Notes: generated from the sequence alone by a model not told the origin. Numbered from the stretch's first letter, positions 46,233-58,527 are shown. The stretch: 64,000 nt of DNA from Fragilaria crotonensis (GCA_022925895.1 JAKSYS010000032.1:62001-126000), one strand, 5' to 3'. Program-made: numbers and translations.

Positions 46233-47234
46233 TTGGTTGGGGTAAGGTAGGAGAAATGGGTCGAGGGCAGATTTTGTGATAGCTGCATGCCCGAAAAAGC
46301 GTACAGTACAAGTTGTCGTTTTCAGTCGTCTCCATTCTGCCGTACTTGTACGGGAGTGCCTCGTTCTGGGTAGGCAATGTACCTGGTTCGTACCATGTAC
46401 TCGTACTTGTACCTGATCGTACTCAGCATTTTAACAAGTATGATAGTATGACATACGATACTTGTTCGAGTATCAAATGCGTACGAGCGTCTGCAACGTT
46501 GGTTTTGTACTGTAGTCGGAGTACAAGCAGTACAAACCTGGTTGGAGGATTTGCAGTCGTAGATCGCCCAACGGCAGCGGATTCATCGCGAGTCGACGCG
46601 ACGTGACTGGAAACACCCTGATCTTGAATCAGGGTTTAAAGTTCGAACACTACTCACGATTCACGATTCGGCTTGGGGAGTGCTCGCCCCTATGATATGG
46701 TACAAGTACAAGCATACCCGTTACCCAATCTCGAATCTAAACTCGTGATTCGCCTGGCCAAGGTACGTCTGTCAGCGGATTCGAGAGGCTAGCCGGCAAC
46801 GGACGTCACGTCCTGGCAGACTTGGGCAAAGACACGATTTTCGTCACCACACATTACGTACATAGGCGATGCGAACTCTACCATCATGACACCGGTGGTG
46901 TACGACAGCTGCAAGTACTGGTACTGGAGTACGGAGTTTCTGGTACAAAGTACAAACGAAAAACACTCTCATTCTTCCAATCCTATCTTCGTAGAATTGA
47001 ACGGCTGTCCACCTATTCATTCACCATCACAGCTCCGTGCTACGCAATTGACAGCACCAGAACGGAAAACACGATATTATCCGAACCCCCTCTTCTTGCG
47101 TTCTCATTCGAACATTAAAGCCGAACACTTGTTCATCATTTGCTGATTGGTGCAGCTACCTACTCTACCTACTACTACAAGCCTTCATACGAGTTGTTCC
47201 CTGTCTTCGGTTTAAAAACTAAGACATCAACGAC
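46233..47234. other. 1-kb bidirectional promoter region, GTAC-rich
   Basis: It lies between the GFAT gene (minus) and the heat-shock factor gene (plus). From 46300 to 46530 and 46900 to 46960 it is packed with GTACTCG, GTACCTGGT and CGTACTTGTAC words. A perfect hairpin, CCCTGATCTTGAATCAGGG, lies near 46617. No gene is supported. Confidence 0.5.
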
Positions 47235-49153
47235 ATGGGAATCAATGCCGATCCTGAGCGAAAACAAACAACAGAATCCAACGACGGTGCTTTCATATTG
47301 ATTGAAGTTGGACCTGGAGCTACAGGCAACAACGCCAACGAGGAACAGAACCATACTCCTTTTTCGGTACCGAGCACCGACGAGGTGAAATCACAAGGAA
47401 AAGGCGACTGTGATAACATCACCATGTCTTCTGCTTCTCTTCCGTCGAGACCAGAGGAACCTGCGTTGGTTAAGGGAGAACACTCTGACCAACAGCTGCA
47501 GGAACAGCAGGCACCTCTGCCCCCTCAACACCAGCAACAGCAACATAATCAACAGCTCCTGCAGCAACAGCAGCAGCAGCAACCACAACAGGACTTGGAC
47601 ATCCAATCACAACAACAATTCTTCGTATACCAACCGCAGCAGCAACAGTACCAAGTCTCCCAAGGACCTTACATTCCGTTAGTTACTCCTCCAACGGCAC
47701 CTCAGCAATATCCAAATCCTCCACCGTCTCCACCTCCCGAGGATGCCAGAAGGAATAAGAAAATGGGCGTCCCTCATATCTACCATGACTATTCTGCAGT
47801 GCCCGATTCGATGGGGTACGTACGGAAAAAGACAGGCGGTGTCACACAGCCCTTCCCAGAAAAGTTAATGGAAATGCTAACAAAGGAAACTGACTGCCCC
47901 TCCATTGTCGGCTGGTTGCCTCATGGCCGCGCCTTCATAGTGCGAAAACCGACGGCCTTTACCAGCGAAATCATGCCGAAGGTTCGTCTCCAATCCGCAG
48001 CGCTCGACGATTTCATCCATCTCTTTGCTAACCCCTGCCACTTCACAGTACTTCAGACAATCCAAACTGACGTCGTTTCAACGTCAACTCAATCTTTATG
48101 GCTTTAGACGCATTACTCAGGGTGCCGATGCGGGAGCCTACTATCATGAACTTTTTCTTAGGGGGCGACCCCAGCTCTGCATGCGTATGAATCGACAAAA
48201 GGTTAAAGGGACTGGTCACAAGCAACCTGCCGATGCGCAAACTGAAGTAAGTATCCTTCGACTATTGCAAACATTGCAAATACGAATGTACCATCGATTT
48301 TCATGTTCTCTCTAACACATTTCGACCATTCTCCTAACTGCAGCCTAACTTCTACACCATGCCTCAGCAACCTAGCTGGCAAGCGCCGGCAAGTCCAGGC
48401 ATGCAAGGTCTCCAGGGAGCTGCAAACTTGCTCAAGGGAATCGCTGCCGGTATTCCAGCGTCGAATTTGAGCACTGCAACTTGGCCCAGTACGCAAATGA
48501 ATCAACCAATTCTGCAACCGATGCAGCAGCAACAAGAAGCAACGATATACCAAACAACGCAGCCAATGGCTACGCAGTACTACATCCAGACTCAACAAGC
48601 GCCTGCGCCTAATGATCAGCAGCAACAGCAACAACAGCCTGCACCAGCTTCTTACACCATGACTATCCAAGCTCCATCACCCTATGGTGTGCCGGCGCAG
48701 ACTCCGTTCGCATTGACCATGCCAGCACCCGCAGTCTATAACATGCCTGCAGCGTTCACCATGCCGAACGGTACTCAGGCGTACTATTTCAATGGAACGA
48801 TGCAAAATGGGGCTCCTACCGATAATCAGCAACAGCATCACCAACAGCAGCTCCAGCAACAACATCAGCAGCAGCAGCAACAACAGCAGCAGCAACAACA
48901 ACACCATCAGCAGCAGCAGCAACAACACCACCAACAACACCACCACCAACAACAACACCACCACCAACAACAACTATTGGGGCCACCACCACCTGCGGGA
49001 GCTACCATAATGATGGCTCCAGCACCTGCCATACAAATGACAACTACTAGTAATGGCCAGACGTATTATTGGATGCAACCTGCAGCACCTGTGGCAGTTC
49101 AGAATCCACAACAAACACAAGGGGGACCAGCACCATCGCAATCTGTTCAATAG
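47235..49153 (+). CDS. Heat-shock factor (HSF) transcription factor with polyQ tracts
   Basis: Three exons (47235-47981, 48049-48246, 48344-49153) give 584 residues. The DNA-binding domain is central, at about 195-300: FPEKLMEMLTKETDCPSIVG, then WLPHGRAFIVRKPTAFTSEI, and after the first intron YFRQSKLTSFQRQLNLYGFR, the HSF recognition helix. The intron interrupts the winged-helix domain, as in many HSF genes. Long Gln tracts lie before it (about 90-150) and Gln/His tracts after it (about 470-530), interspersed with Pro, as in activation domains. No clear heptad-repeat oligomerisation domain follows the DNA-binding domain. HSFs are the most expanded transcription factor family in diatoms. Target genes are unknown. 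Confidence 0.92.
47500..47660 (+). repeat. CAG/CAA repeat encoding polyGln
   Basis: An imperfect CAR-codon tract in the first exon of the heat-shock factor gene codes for runs of Gln broken by His, Leu and Pro. The mixture of CAG and CAA codons limits slippage. Confidence 0.8.
48826..48975 (+). repeat. CAG/CAA/CAC repeat encoding Gln-His tracts
   Basis: About 50 successive Gln or His codons in the last exon of the heat-shock factor gene. It is the longest trinucleotide-like tract in the window and likely length-variable. Confidence 0.85.
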
Positions 49154-49848
49154 CGATTATCACAATGATGTGTTAGATGTATGTACGTGTTTTTTAAAGA
49201 CATTTCCAATCAGCAGTCTACTGCCCTGGAAGGCAACAACAATCCTGGGCGAGCGTTGTTAGTCTCTTCCCGGATTTTATAGAAACCAGGAGGTGTTCGC
49301 ATTTACGGTTCGGTTTGCATTTTGCATTGTGATGGGCTTCCAAACTGACCGATCTAGAGGAGCAATTTCGCTGAATTCCTCTCTACTAGTGTGGACAAGT
49401 TCAGGGGGACAAGGGCTCCTGACTTAACACAAATCCACCTCTCTATGGACTGCCTTTGTGCATTACTGCGTCGACTTCCCAAAAAAATCGCATTCTGTTA
49501 TACTTCCTTGGCCATTCTACTATATTATACTGTGTTTCAGTTGCCTTGCCGCAGAGCGCCATCCTTAGATCCAGCGCGTTCAACATAGTTGTAGACTAGT
49601 GTTCTTTCTCCGGGTAGGGTAGACTTTGTTGCGTGATTTTCAGAATTAACGTAAGCCTATTCAGATTCGACAAAGATCTGGCAAGATTACAAACGCACGT
49701 TCAGTCCTCATGAGGCTACCGGAATATATTTCCCTTGCATGTGGGGCGATCCGACATGCTTTGCATCGGATAAAAGCTGCACCTCCTGGAAGACTGGCCA
49801 CACGCATCGAATCCATAACATTCCAATCTCAACATCAAAATTAGGGTG
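49154..49848. other. Gap between convergent genes, no gene seen
   Basis: It holds the 3' ends of the heat-shock factor gene (plus) and the membrane protein gene (minus). No recognisable element. Confidence 0.5.
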
Positions 49849-51628
49849 CTATTGGTCCTGAACGGATGCCGTGGGGAGAAATGAGAAGACAGGAACAGCG
49901 TCTCCCCATTCCGTGAATACCAGAGGACCATTGGATTGCTGACGCATGCCACAGCTTCTTTCCGATTCAATGCCTAGGGCAGAGCTATCGTCGACTAACT
50001 CCAAAGGTTCAGAGAAGTCGGATCCACACACGGACGTCGACTGAGTGGACCTGCCACATCAACTCTCGTTTGTGGTTGAGGTATGATTAGACTCAAGATC
50101 AAACCCTGAGGTTTGATCGGATACATGGAAACTCATCGGACGAGGATTGTGACATGACTCGCAGTCTTCGCCGTGGTTGGTGCCGGGCGTCCACAACGAT
50201 GAGGGCAGTGATCCGAGTCCAGCAAGCCATTCGTCAGAACCGATGGGAGATGCAACCGGACGTCGATCTTCTAGGCTAGGGCGATTAGCTCCTGGCTCCT
50301 GCACGCAACTACCACGTTCAGACTCTCGCCTCCGCTCAAAATCCCCCAGGCTACGTCGCCTAACAACACGACTCAGGACGGCGACAGCAGTGGCGAGAAG
50401 ACAGAATATTCCCACGACGAGGACTCCTATGAAACCTTTCTTGCCTTCTGGTGACGAGGACGTATCTGCTGAAGTAGCGGCATTATCGTAACCAGAACGA
50501 TTCAAAGAAGGTTGAACCTCTGTTGGAAAAAATTAAAATAGTCGAATGTTGCGTCGGAATCCGGGACATGTCTTGCGAAGGTGGCGTCGACAGTTTTGAA
50601 CTAGGTCGTTCTGATCGAACATATGCACTGGGTCTTGGTGAACGAAGCGCCGAAGGTCCGTGAGACGAGTGGTCGCGACTTGGAATCGCAGATCGGGTCT
50701 CCTCTGATGGTGCTGGAGAGAGTCTGTTGAATGATGACTCCGACGGTTGGTGGGACACAGGGCGAGAATATACCAAGGATGGCGAAAGCGTTGGTGTTCC
50801 CGTCAGTGCCTCCTGGAGAGACGGTGCAGAAAGATCGACTGGAGGCACGTTTTCTTCGGCGAAGCGGGCGACTGAAGAATTATACTCGGCTGAGTCTGCG
50901 TTCGCTGGTCGGGCGGTGAAAATGCTGAACCTTTGAGAGTCTTCCTTATTGGGTACGCCATCATCATATTGTGGGTTGTCATCAGTGGAAAACATTTGTG
51001 TAGCTTTTGTTTGGAAGAGGATGTCATCGGAGCGGACAGAGAAGGCATCTTCGACTAAATCGGGACGGCATTTTAAGGGATCATCCATCCAAAGAAGAAC
51101 AAGCGGGCCAAATCTCGTTGAGCCCATGTTTTCGTTTTGAAGTCTTAGAAAGTCAATCGTGAGGCCGAGGGTCAACGACATGATCGGCGCCCCATTATGA
51201 CCATCAATAGTATGGATGTCAATTCGAAGAGTTGAAGCAAATTGATCTTGAATCTCGCACTCGGACAAAGGGCATTGGTACCTTGAACAGTGTGTGAATG
51301 CATCGTCCCTGCCAACGTTGATAAGCGTCAAAACAGGAATGGCATCGTGTTCACTTCCTCCCTCGTAAACCCAGAGGCTCAACTCCTCCGGTAGGCTTGT
51401 CGTTTGGTTCTGTCGCACACCTGCGGTGCACGGAGTCGCACGAAAACTTGCCAGATCCCAGGGTGACGGCTCGGACGCAAAGTTACCGGAGCGAATGCAA
51501 TCTACTGCTGAACGCACCAATCCAAATCTTACGCACGTGGGCCGACATGATTTCAACCCGCTTCCAGCTAGCGTCGCGATACACAGAATGGCGTACCCGA
51601 CAACCCTATATTTCATCGCAATTCTCAT
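49849..51628 (-). CDS. Single-pass membrane protein with Cys-containing ectodomain, unknown family
   Basis: The ATG at 51628 starts a signal peptide (MRIAMKYRVVGYAILCIATL). The ectodomain has paired Cys (CRPTCVRFGLVRSAVDC; CSRYQCPLSECE), a beta-rich segment of about 150 residues, then a long Ser/Pro-rich stalk. An intron, probably about 50601-50520, leads to a membrane span (KGFIGVLVVGIFCLLATAVAVLSRVV), a basic stop-transfer stretch and an acidic cytosolic tail. The tail either ends at the TGA at 50059-50061 or continues to 49849: a 54-nt intron at 50104-50051 would remove that stop, and the next 68 codons in the same frame look coding. Overall a receptor-like or adhesion layout. No kinase or known domain is visible. 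Intron positions are tentative. Confidence 0.65.
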
Positions 51629-51932
51629 CGTGCACGTCAATTTTCAAGTTTAGACTATAGACTCCAATCTTGAATGTAATGAGCTCAGCGGCGTGCGTTC
51701 TCGTGTTCAAAAATTTTCAATAGCGTGGGTGGTTGTACGTGTGAAAAAGGATCAAAATCTAAACGAACTCGTTCCGAACCACTGAAGGTCCGTGGGAAAA
51801 CGTCCGTTCACCCCCAACGGCTCTTCTTAGCCACATGCACGCTGCCACTGTCGTGTCGCGATGACGACGCCGGGCCGTAGTAATTTCCTTTGTTTCATCA
51901 ACGGCTTGGCGAGTGGATGCTGGACCAAACGA
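51629..51932. other. Short intergenic gap
   Basis: Between the start of the membrane protein gene and the end of the helicase gene, both on the minus strand. It should hold the membrane protein promoter and the helicase 3' untranslated region. Nothing else seen. Confidence 0.45.
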
Positions 51933-53792
51933 CTAACTCCGTGGAGCATCGGCGAACCCAAGTCCCGCTTTGTTCCACTTGTCGCGAGAAGCGGAGGATG
52001 AGCTGTTTCCTGATCGACGGCTAGTTTGGGCTAGCTGTCGTAGCTCGGGACTAATTTCACCGCCATCCCTCTCAAAGGAATTCATCAGGACGTGAGCAAA
52101 GTCGGCATCCTTTTTAGTAAGCAGAGTATAGGCAGTCCCTTCCCGATATTCTTGTTCATCTTTCGCGAGACGCCCCGCACGTCCAATCCGGTGAACGTGT
52201 ACATCGAGATTTTTTGCTGGGTCAAAGCTTATTACTGTTGCCACATTTGTATCCAAACCTCGGGCTGCCACGTCTGTCGCAATCAGGGCACTCACTTGGC
52301 CCTTGGTGAACGCTCGTAAGGCATCTTGACGATCTGTTGCATGCTTATCGCCATGCAGAGTTGCAAGCTTCAAATTGCTAGGATTGGATTCTCTAATGGC
52401 CTCCGCTAAGGCCTCACATTCGACACGAGTCGCTACAAAGACAAGTGTTAAGCCGACGTCGACAAGAATAGGCAACATTTGTTGCAACCACGCCTTTTTT
52501 GCTTCGACATTTGGTAGGATCATGACATGCTGTTGAACGTGGTCTGATGCACGACCAGTTTGGCCAATCGCAATGCTGTGGAAGGAGAAAGTTTGTCGCA
52601 TGTGAGTCTTCGGGAATTTGTGCATTTGTTATTTCATTCAGAACTGAACGTGCGACCAGGAGGTGCACTCAAAGCGCAATTGCAACAATATAACAAAACG
52701 ATATGGACCTTGAACGCACCGAATAGGATTTTTCAGCCATTGGCGCGCCACGAGTTCTATCTTTCGTCCCAATGTGGCACTTAACAACAACGATTGTCGA
52801 TCAGGCCGCACTTGATTTAGTATTTCCTTCACTTGCGATTCGAATCCCATATCGAGCATGCGATCACATTCGTCCAACACGACAAACGTGACATTGTGCA
52901 ACGACAGTCCATTTTTCTTAATGCTCAGTACGTCAAGCAAGCGTCCCGGAGTGGCAACAACGATGTGCGCAGGATTGCGCTTCAAGTCTTGCACGAGTTG
53001 GTACCGATTCACTCCACCAGTGATGGCAATTGAAGATTTAGTCATGCTTTTCACCTGCTTGTGCACTTGCTGGGCGATTTCACGAGTTGGGACTAGCACG
53101 AGTCCCACGGGGCCTTGCAGTTGATCCGTTGATGGTTGCTGTTGCGTCATATGAATGATCATGGGCCAAACGTAGGCCAAGGTTTTGCCTGACCCCGTCG
53201 AGGCCGTGACGAGAGCATCGTGTCCTGCCAAGGCAACGGCCAACGTCTGAGCCTGAACGGGTGTGGGATCGATATAACCACTCAATCGAATGCGCTCTAG
53301 CACGTCTCCGAGAAGTGCAGCAATCGACTGAAAGGAAGTGATGGGGTCGAAAGCGATGGGCGTGCACACGACTCCTTCTTGTTGACGCCATGCCTGACCA
53401 GCAGGAGTTTCCGTGCGCTCCAAGAAAGCTTTGCTGAAGGAGTTGTATTGTATTTCATCATGACGCAAAACATCAAGTTGAATAGAAACGTTGGTCTGCT
53501 TGGACCCAGCCTTGTGGAAAGTGGACGAGAGTGCGTGATGCGCCTGTCGAGCAGCATCTATCTCATCTTCCTCACTTTCAACCCGTCGTTCCTTCCAATG
53601 AATAGTTCCTTCATCCTCATTTTCAACATCCAGACGGTCGGGACGAGGCGGAGCATTCGCTTGCGTTGATTGAGGTGTTTCCAAGGATTTCATATAAGCG
53701 TCCAACGGATCTTCATCATCATCAGGGGTATCAAGAGCCTTCGGTTTTTGTTCGTCCTCCCCATCACTGTCGTCGTCATCAAACCAACCCAT
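51933..53792 (-). CDS. DEAD-box family RNA helicase (DECD variant), DDX42-like
   Basis: Two exons (53792-52720 and 52575-51933) join in frame across a 144-nt intron (GTGCGT donor) to 571 residues. The N-terminus MGWFDDDD...DEDPLDAYM is an acidic leader like that of DDX42/DDX46-type helicases. Motifs in order: Q-motif region GYIDPTPVQAQ, ASTGSGKT (I), PTREIAQQ (Ia), TPGRLLD (Ib), DECD (II), SAT (III), then after the intron VFVATRVE (IV), ATDVAARGLD (V) and HRIGRAGR (VI). These enzymes remodel RNA-protein complexes using ATP; DDX42 relatives work in splicing. The DECD in motif II is a known variant. The C-terminus is Ser/Arg-rich. The exact subfamily is uncertain. Confidence 0.9.
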
Positions 53793-54496
53793 GGGAGAGC
53801 TGCGCCTTGAGAGCGCGACTTGTGCAGATTGATTGATAACTAACACACTCACTGGTCATCACCCGCTTCGGAGTTGCGACCAAGTTGGTGTTGCAATCGT
53901 TGTCATCTCACGATTCACGATAGGAGGATCATGGGGGCGGTACCAGTAGACATCCCATCAGAAACAGCGGTGTCTCAAGTCTCGCCGATACATGTATGCA
54001 TACTACATACTGCATACAGGAATCGGGCACTGGCATTATCTGAAACTAACATATCACATGTAGTCGTATGACATGCTACTACATACTACATACTCCAGTA
54101 CGAGTACTACTTACTATACGTCGTACATAGCATCCTACTCCAAACGATGACCTATTGCCTACTGCGTACTCCGCGTACAGGAATGCTATACCGTAGAACT
54201 AGTACTGTCGTTTGTGGTCTTGACTCTTGACGAAAAGAGTTTGGAGTTCGCCTGCGTGTAGTCTGCGTGTGATGAACGGACAACGCGCCGAAGAACTCGC
54301 GAACGCAACGACAGGCTGTCACAAGTGTGCGCACGCGAACGTGGAATGCTCATGTTGCATTGGTTTCGTCGTTTCGTCACAGCATCAGCCAGAACATTTT
54401 GCATTTTTTCCCCTCAGTCTTTCGCGCTTCACTCCCCGAATAACCCTTGAACACCAATCTTGACTCACTAGTCGAACCCCTTTTGATACGTTCACA
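53793..54496. other. Bidirectional promoter region, GTAC-rich
   Basis: Head-to-head gap between the helicase gene and the CRAL-TRIO gene. At 53990-54200 there is a dense run of ACTACATACT and GTACGAGTAC words. The helicase may have a further short 5' exon here (a GTGAGT donor lies near 53861), but this could not be settled. Confidence 0.5.
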
Positions 54497-55398
54497 ATGA
54501 AGGGCCCTGTATCCGAACCCAATATGTTTGAGCCCGAGGTCGAAGCAAAGGGAGTAGAAGCGATTCTTGCCGCCTTGACAGAAGACGAAACAAAGTACTT
54601 AGCGGACGAGAACATGCCGCTCCGTCATTTTCGTGCTGAAAAGGTGAGTGTGTCGGTACACAGTACACGCATCCTAGCGGGCGAGTCCACGTACAACAGG
54701 AACAGTGACTCATACTCATGCTTGGTTAATTACAGGGACATGTCGACGATGCCATTCGAAAAATCAAGGACGCTCTAGCATGGCGTAAAGAATTCGAGGT
54801 CGACAAGATTGTGCATTGTTTCGACGAGGACGGCGACCCCGAAATGCGCGCCGTTATTGAAAAGGAAAACGAAACGGGGAAAATTTACTGTCGCGGGTAC
54901 GACCGGGAAGGTCGCGTTGCCATGTATATGCGGCCACACCATGAAAATACCCATGATGCTATGAATAACATGAGGCATTTGGTGTACCAGCTCGAGCGAG
55001 CCATCGCTTGTACAGCGAAGAAATCAGGTGGGTTGGAGAAGATCAACTTGATGATTGATTATGAGCATTTCCGAATTCGCGATTCACCGCCCCTGTCCAC
55101 GTCGAAATGGACGATTCAAATTCTTCAACATCATTATCCCGAGAGGCTGTTCAAGGCGTACGTGTTAAATCCCGGATTCGTGTTCAGAACATTCTTCACT
55201 GTTATTCGCCCCTTTTTGGATCCAGTGACGAAGTCCAAGATTCTCATGGCAAGTGGAAAGGCTGAGAAACAGAAGAAGATAGGCGAGCGCTTCGATTTGG
55301 ACGTGCTGGAGGAGAGTTCCGGAGGTGAACCTGGTGCTGTGAAAGCCTTCGACTCGAAGGTGTATCTTTCAATGCCTTTTGATGAAGCGTATGCGTAA
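54497..55398 (+). CDS. CRAL-TRIO (Sec14-like) lipid-transfer protein
   Basis: Two exons (54497-54643, 54736-55398; GTGAGT donor, phase 0) give 269 residues. The N-terminal part (LTEDETKYLADENMPLRHFR, then GHVDDAIRKIKDALAWRKEF) is the CRAL-TRIO-N helical region. The lipid-binding core has KINLMIDYEHFRIRD, QILQHHYPERLFKAYVLNPG and the gate helix region RTFFTVIRPFLDPVTKSKIL. These proteins bind and exchange phosphoinositides, phosphatidylcholine or other hydrophobic ligands between membranes. There is no signal peptide, so it is probably cytosolic. The 3' end faces the 3' end of the next gene, about 145 bp away. Confidence 0.9.
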
Positions 55399-55543
55399 GG
55401 TGAAGACTTGATGGAGTTCCATTGGACAAGTTTTATAGACTACTCTGGACTCTAGAGCAGACTCTAGAGTACTGACGTGCATCTTGCACGTTGTAGTTGT
55501 TTCATGAATGTTAGCAAGATATGGCATCTGCTTGAACAAGTCT

Positions 55544-56308
55544 CTACTGTGCTTCATTCACTTCGAACACAGGTTTGATAGGATGACCCTGTTCATCGCG
55601 AACTACTCGCAAACCACCCTTTTGAACCTCATCACCAACATAGATTTCAGGATTGTACCCGACATCACCCACATGAAACCCATCGGCCAACGTCGACAGC
55701 GACCCTTCCACCTTGACTAAACTAACTTTATTCTGCACCACATCCATTTCGGAATTCCCAGGTGCCAGCCACAGTTCCAATCCCTTTTCAAACGGACCGC
55801 CCATATTCTGAGGTCGCAGTTCGCGTTTTGCGTACTCCAAGATGAGTCGCTTTTGACTAATGACGGCTTCCTGTGCCGTTGGAAGACTGGCACCCTTGAG
55901 ATTATCAACAATAGTGCACCGCGCAACTTTCCCAACAAACCAAAATAAGGTCTTGTCATTGAGAGGACTGCGAACGTAGACATCCGACACACACGAATTG
56001 CCGTCCTTCTGTTGTTCTTTCAAGAGCTCATCGAATGTATTGGCTGCCTGGCGCAGAGGTTTCGTGCCGCTGCCCGAAAAGCCTGATACGGCGCGCACCT
56101 TCACGTCAGCAGATGGCTTGGGGGCTGTACCAAAACCAGTACCTCCAAGGGACGCTGGTTTTGTCTTTTTCTTGTTGCTATTGGGTTTCACCGCATACAG
56201 CGGCAGCCGTTGGCAGTGTAAGGCAGAAACGGATGACGGGAACATGGAGAAGGACAATGCGCCTCTCCAGCATGATAAAATGATAGCAATTGCAAGATAT
56301 CGGCTCAT
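55544..56308 (-). CDS. Probable plastid-targeted protein, unknown function
   Basis: The ATG at 56308 gives 254 residues. The N-terminus MSRYLAIAIILSCWRGALSFSMFP reads as a signal peptide followed by Phe, as at the cleavage site of diatom bipartite plastid leaders. A basic Lys/Ser-rich stretch (transit-like) follows. The conserved-looking core has VYVRSPLNDKTLFWFVGKVAR, a helix with LILEYAKRELRPQNMGG, and LELWLAPGNSEMDVV. The end is hydrophilic. No enzyme motif is recognised. Composition suggests a folded stromal protein. The plastid location is inferred from the leader only. Confidence 0.65.
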   Translation of the reverse strand: MSRYLAIAIILSCWRGALSFSMFPSSVSALHCQRLPLYAVKPNSNKKKTKPASLGGTGFGTAPKPSADVKVRAVSGFSGSGTKPLRQAANTFDELLKEQQKDGNSCVSDVYVRSPLNDKTLFWFVGKVARCTIVDNLKGASLPTAQEAVISQKRLILEYAKRELRPQNMGGPFEKGLELWLAPGNSEMDVVQNKVSLVKVEGSLSTLADGFHVGDVGYNPEIYVGDEVQKGGLRVVRDEQGHPIKPVFEVNEAQ

Positions 56309-57088
56309 ACTTTCTTGACTCTTCGAAATGTTGAGTGCGATGTAATGCGATCGATGACGAATGTCGACTGCCTGCTGTGATACGTGATGGGCAGTCGCCA
56401 CTGGTGGTCAAGAATATGATGCCTTGTTGATAAAGTGGTGGAAAATGAGGTCACGCCCACACATCACTCGAACTAGCAGATATCAGCGGCGAAGCAAAAA
56501 TGAGCAAATGCAATTCCGCATTCCTATGGTTCACTCACATCCGGCTTTTCATGTGTACTACCGGTAGTACTCAGAACCTGTATTCTACTCTTGGCGCCTG
56601 CTACGCTGAGAAATTGATCTTGGCCCCCTTAACTTAGAGTACGTTACAAGCACTCCACAGTCCACAGCTTAATTGAGTGCAGGCTGACGCAGATATGCCA
56701 CTTATCATCGCCAAACTGAAATACAACCCTTTAAGTAAGACTCAGAGGTAGTCGTGTTGCGTGTTTTGCGTCTCTGCTAGCTAGAAGAAGGAAGCAGTGA
56801 GCGAAAGCGCATTACGCAAGATGCTGCTTTTAGATGCATGGTACGAAATGCCTACGAGACATCGTGTCCTGGAAAAATAGCAACAGGTCCTACGATAGAC
56901 ATTACAAAGGCAAACCTGGTTTTTCCCCAAGTGTTGGTAATCGCAATAAGCGGCAGCAGCCATCCTCCATCCTTTCCTGTTTCACCGTCAAGAGATCACT
57001 TTGACACGCATTTTACTCCGATCATTGCGAGACCTTTGCGTTCGCCCTCCCTGCATCCACTAGCACGGACCATAAAATTACGAGGAGC
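56309..57088. other. Intergenic, no gene seen
   Basis: It holds the promoter side of the plastid-type protein gene and the 3' side of the FtsZ gene, both on the minus strand. A GTACTACCGGTAGTACTC palindrome lies near 56555. Confidence 0.5.
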
Positions 57089-58527
57089 TTATCGTCCCCC
57101 CAAAAAGTCTGGAACATCAGTTCCCAGCTGTCTTGCGTTAGCCTCTTGCGAGAAACCAGTAGCTAGAACTGTGATGGAAACTTCGTCTTGAATGTCATCA
57201 TCGACCAGCGCACCGAAAATAACATTGGCATCTTCATGAACATTTTCGTAAATAACCCTAGCAGCTCGATTAACTTCTTGCAGGGACAGATTTCTCGGAC
57301 CCAAAATATTAAAGACAACGCCGGTAGCGTCCTGCACGGGTTCATCCAGAAGTGGACTCGAAATAGCATTGATGGCAGCGTCCTCGGCACCGGTCTTGCC
57401 GACACCAGTTCCAATTCCCATGAGTGCGGTACCGGCGTCCTTCATGACACTTCGGACATCTGCGAAATCGACGTTAATGAGACCAGGCCTGACGATGATT
57501 TCGGATATTCCCACCACTCCCTGACGCAAGATGTCATCAGCCACTCGGAAGGCTGCAGTAACAGGAGTATCATCTGGGATGATTTCCAACAACTTATTGT
57601 TGGACACCACAATGACGGTATCGACGTGTTGACGAAGTCTCGCAATCGAATCAACTGCCTGTCTCATTCGTCGTCGTCCCTCAAACGCAAACGGCTTGGT
57701 AACAATCGCCACCGTGAGAGCACCACTTTCTTTCGCAATTTCTGAAACCACAGGCGCGGCTCCGGACCCGGTCCCTCCGCCCATACCGGAGGTGACAAAG
57801 CACAGGTCCGTACCCTGGATCATGGCATAAATGTCGTCACGCGATTCCTCGGCAGCCAGCCGTCCGACTTCGGGATCGCCTCCCGCGCCGAGTCCACGCG
57901 TGACGGATGCCCCAATGTTGAGGACGCTGGCGCCAAGCGCCTTGGACCTGCCCAGAGCCTGGGCGTCCGTGTTGATGGCCCAGTACTCGACGCCACCAAT
58001 TTGTGTTTCCAACATGCGATCGACCTGTATGGGTTTGTTTGTCAAATATTTTGTATTCAATTAGGAGAGAAGTGGTGCTAATCGTGAGGCATGTGCATAG
58101 CATGATAACTCTGCTCCATCCATACAGGATGTTTCTAGTCTGTCCACTGCACACATAGGAGTCGTAACTCTTGACAACTTACAGCATTACATCCGCCACC
58201 GCCAACACCCAATACTCGAATAACACACGGACTGAGACCACCATCGGGCATGAGAGCTGCCGAGCTAGATCTCAGGTCCTTGACGTTTCGAAAGCCCAAA
58301 AAGGTTCCTCTACCATTTTTCAGCTTGTGAGGTTGTCTCGAGGATAACAACGGTTCATCACTATTGTCGGCACTGAATGGCGGACGCTTCACCATGGATA
58401 AGAAGGAAGTGCTCTTTCGATACGTTGCTGTTCGCGACCTTGTTCTCGTTGTTGCTGTTGTTGTTATGTAAGCATCTGCTGATAAGCACAGAAGCGCTGC
58501 CGACAGGGCCAAGCCGAGCACCTTCAT
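57089..58527 (-). CDS. ftsZ: FtsZ, plastid division type
   Basis: Two exons (58527-58183, 58024-57089; phase 0) give 426 residues. The leader [21 protein letters not shown] is a signal peptide, followed by a Ser/Thr/Arg-rich transit-like stretch, consistent with import into a complex plastid. The GTPase core begins [20 protein letters not shown], where the intron falls inside NA|VDRM. Tubulin signature: [18 protein letters not shown]. The synergy loop region is [19 protein letters not shown]. The end, [10 protein letters not shown], is like cyanobacterial FtsZ and may recruit partners. It should form the stromal ring that divides the plastid. A second FtsZ with a mitochondrial leader lies 4 kb away on the other strand. 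Confidence 0.93.

Noticed and set aside
46600-46660. tRNA-like hairpin CCCTGATCTTGAATCAGGG followed by AGTTCGAAC
   Set aside because: Resembles an anticodon arm and T-loop, but the loop lacks the invariant U33, there is no D arm, and no acceptor stem closes it.
50059-50061. TGA as a selenocysteine codon in the membrane protein
   Set aside because: No selenoprotein motif surrounds it, no SECIS-like structure was seen, and a small intron explains the continued frame more simply.
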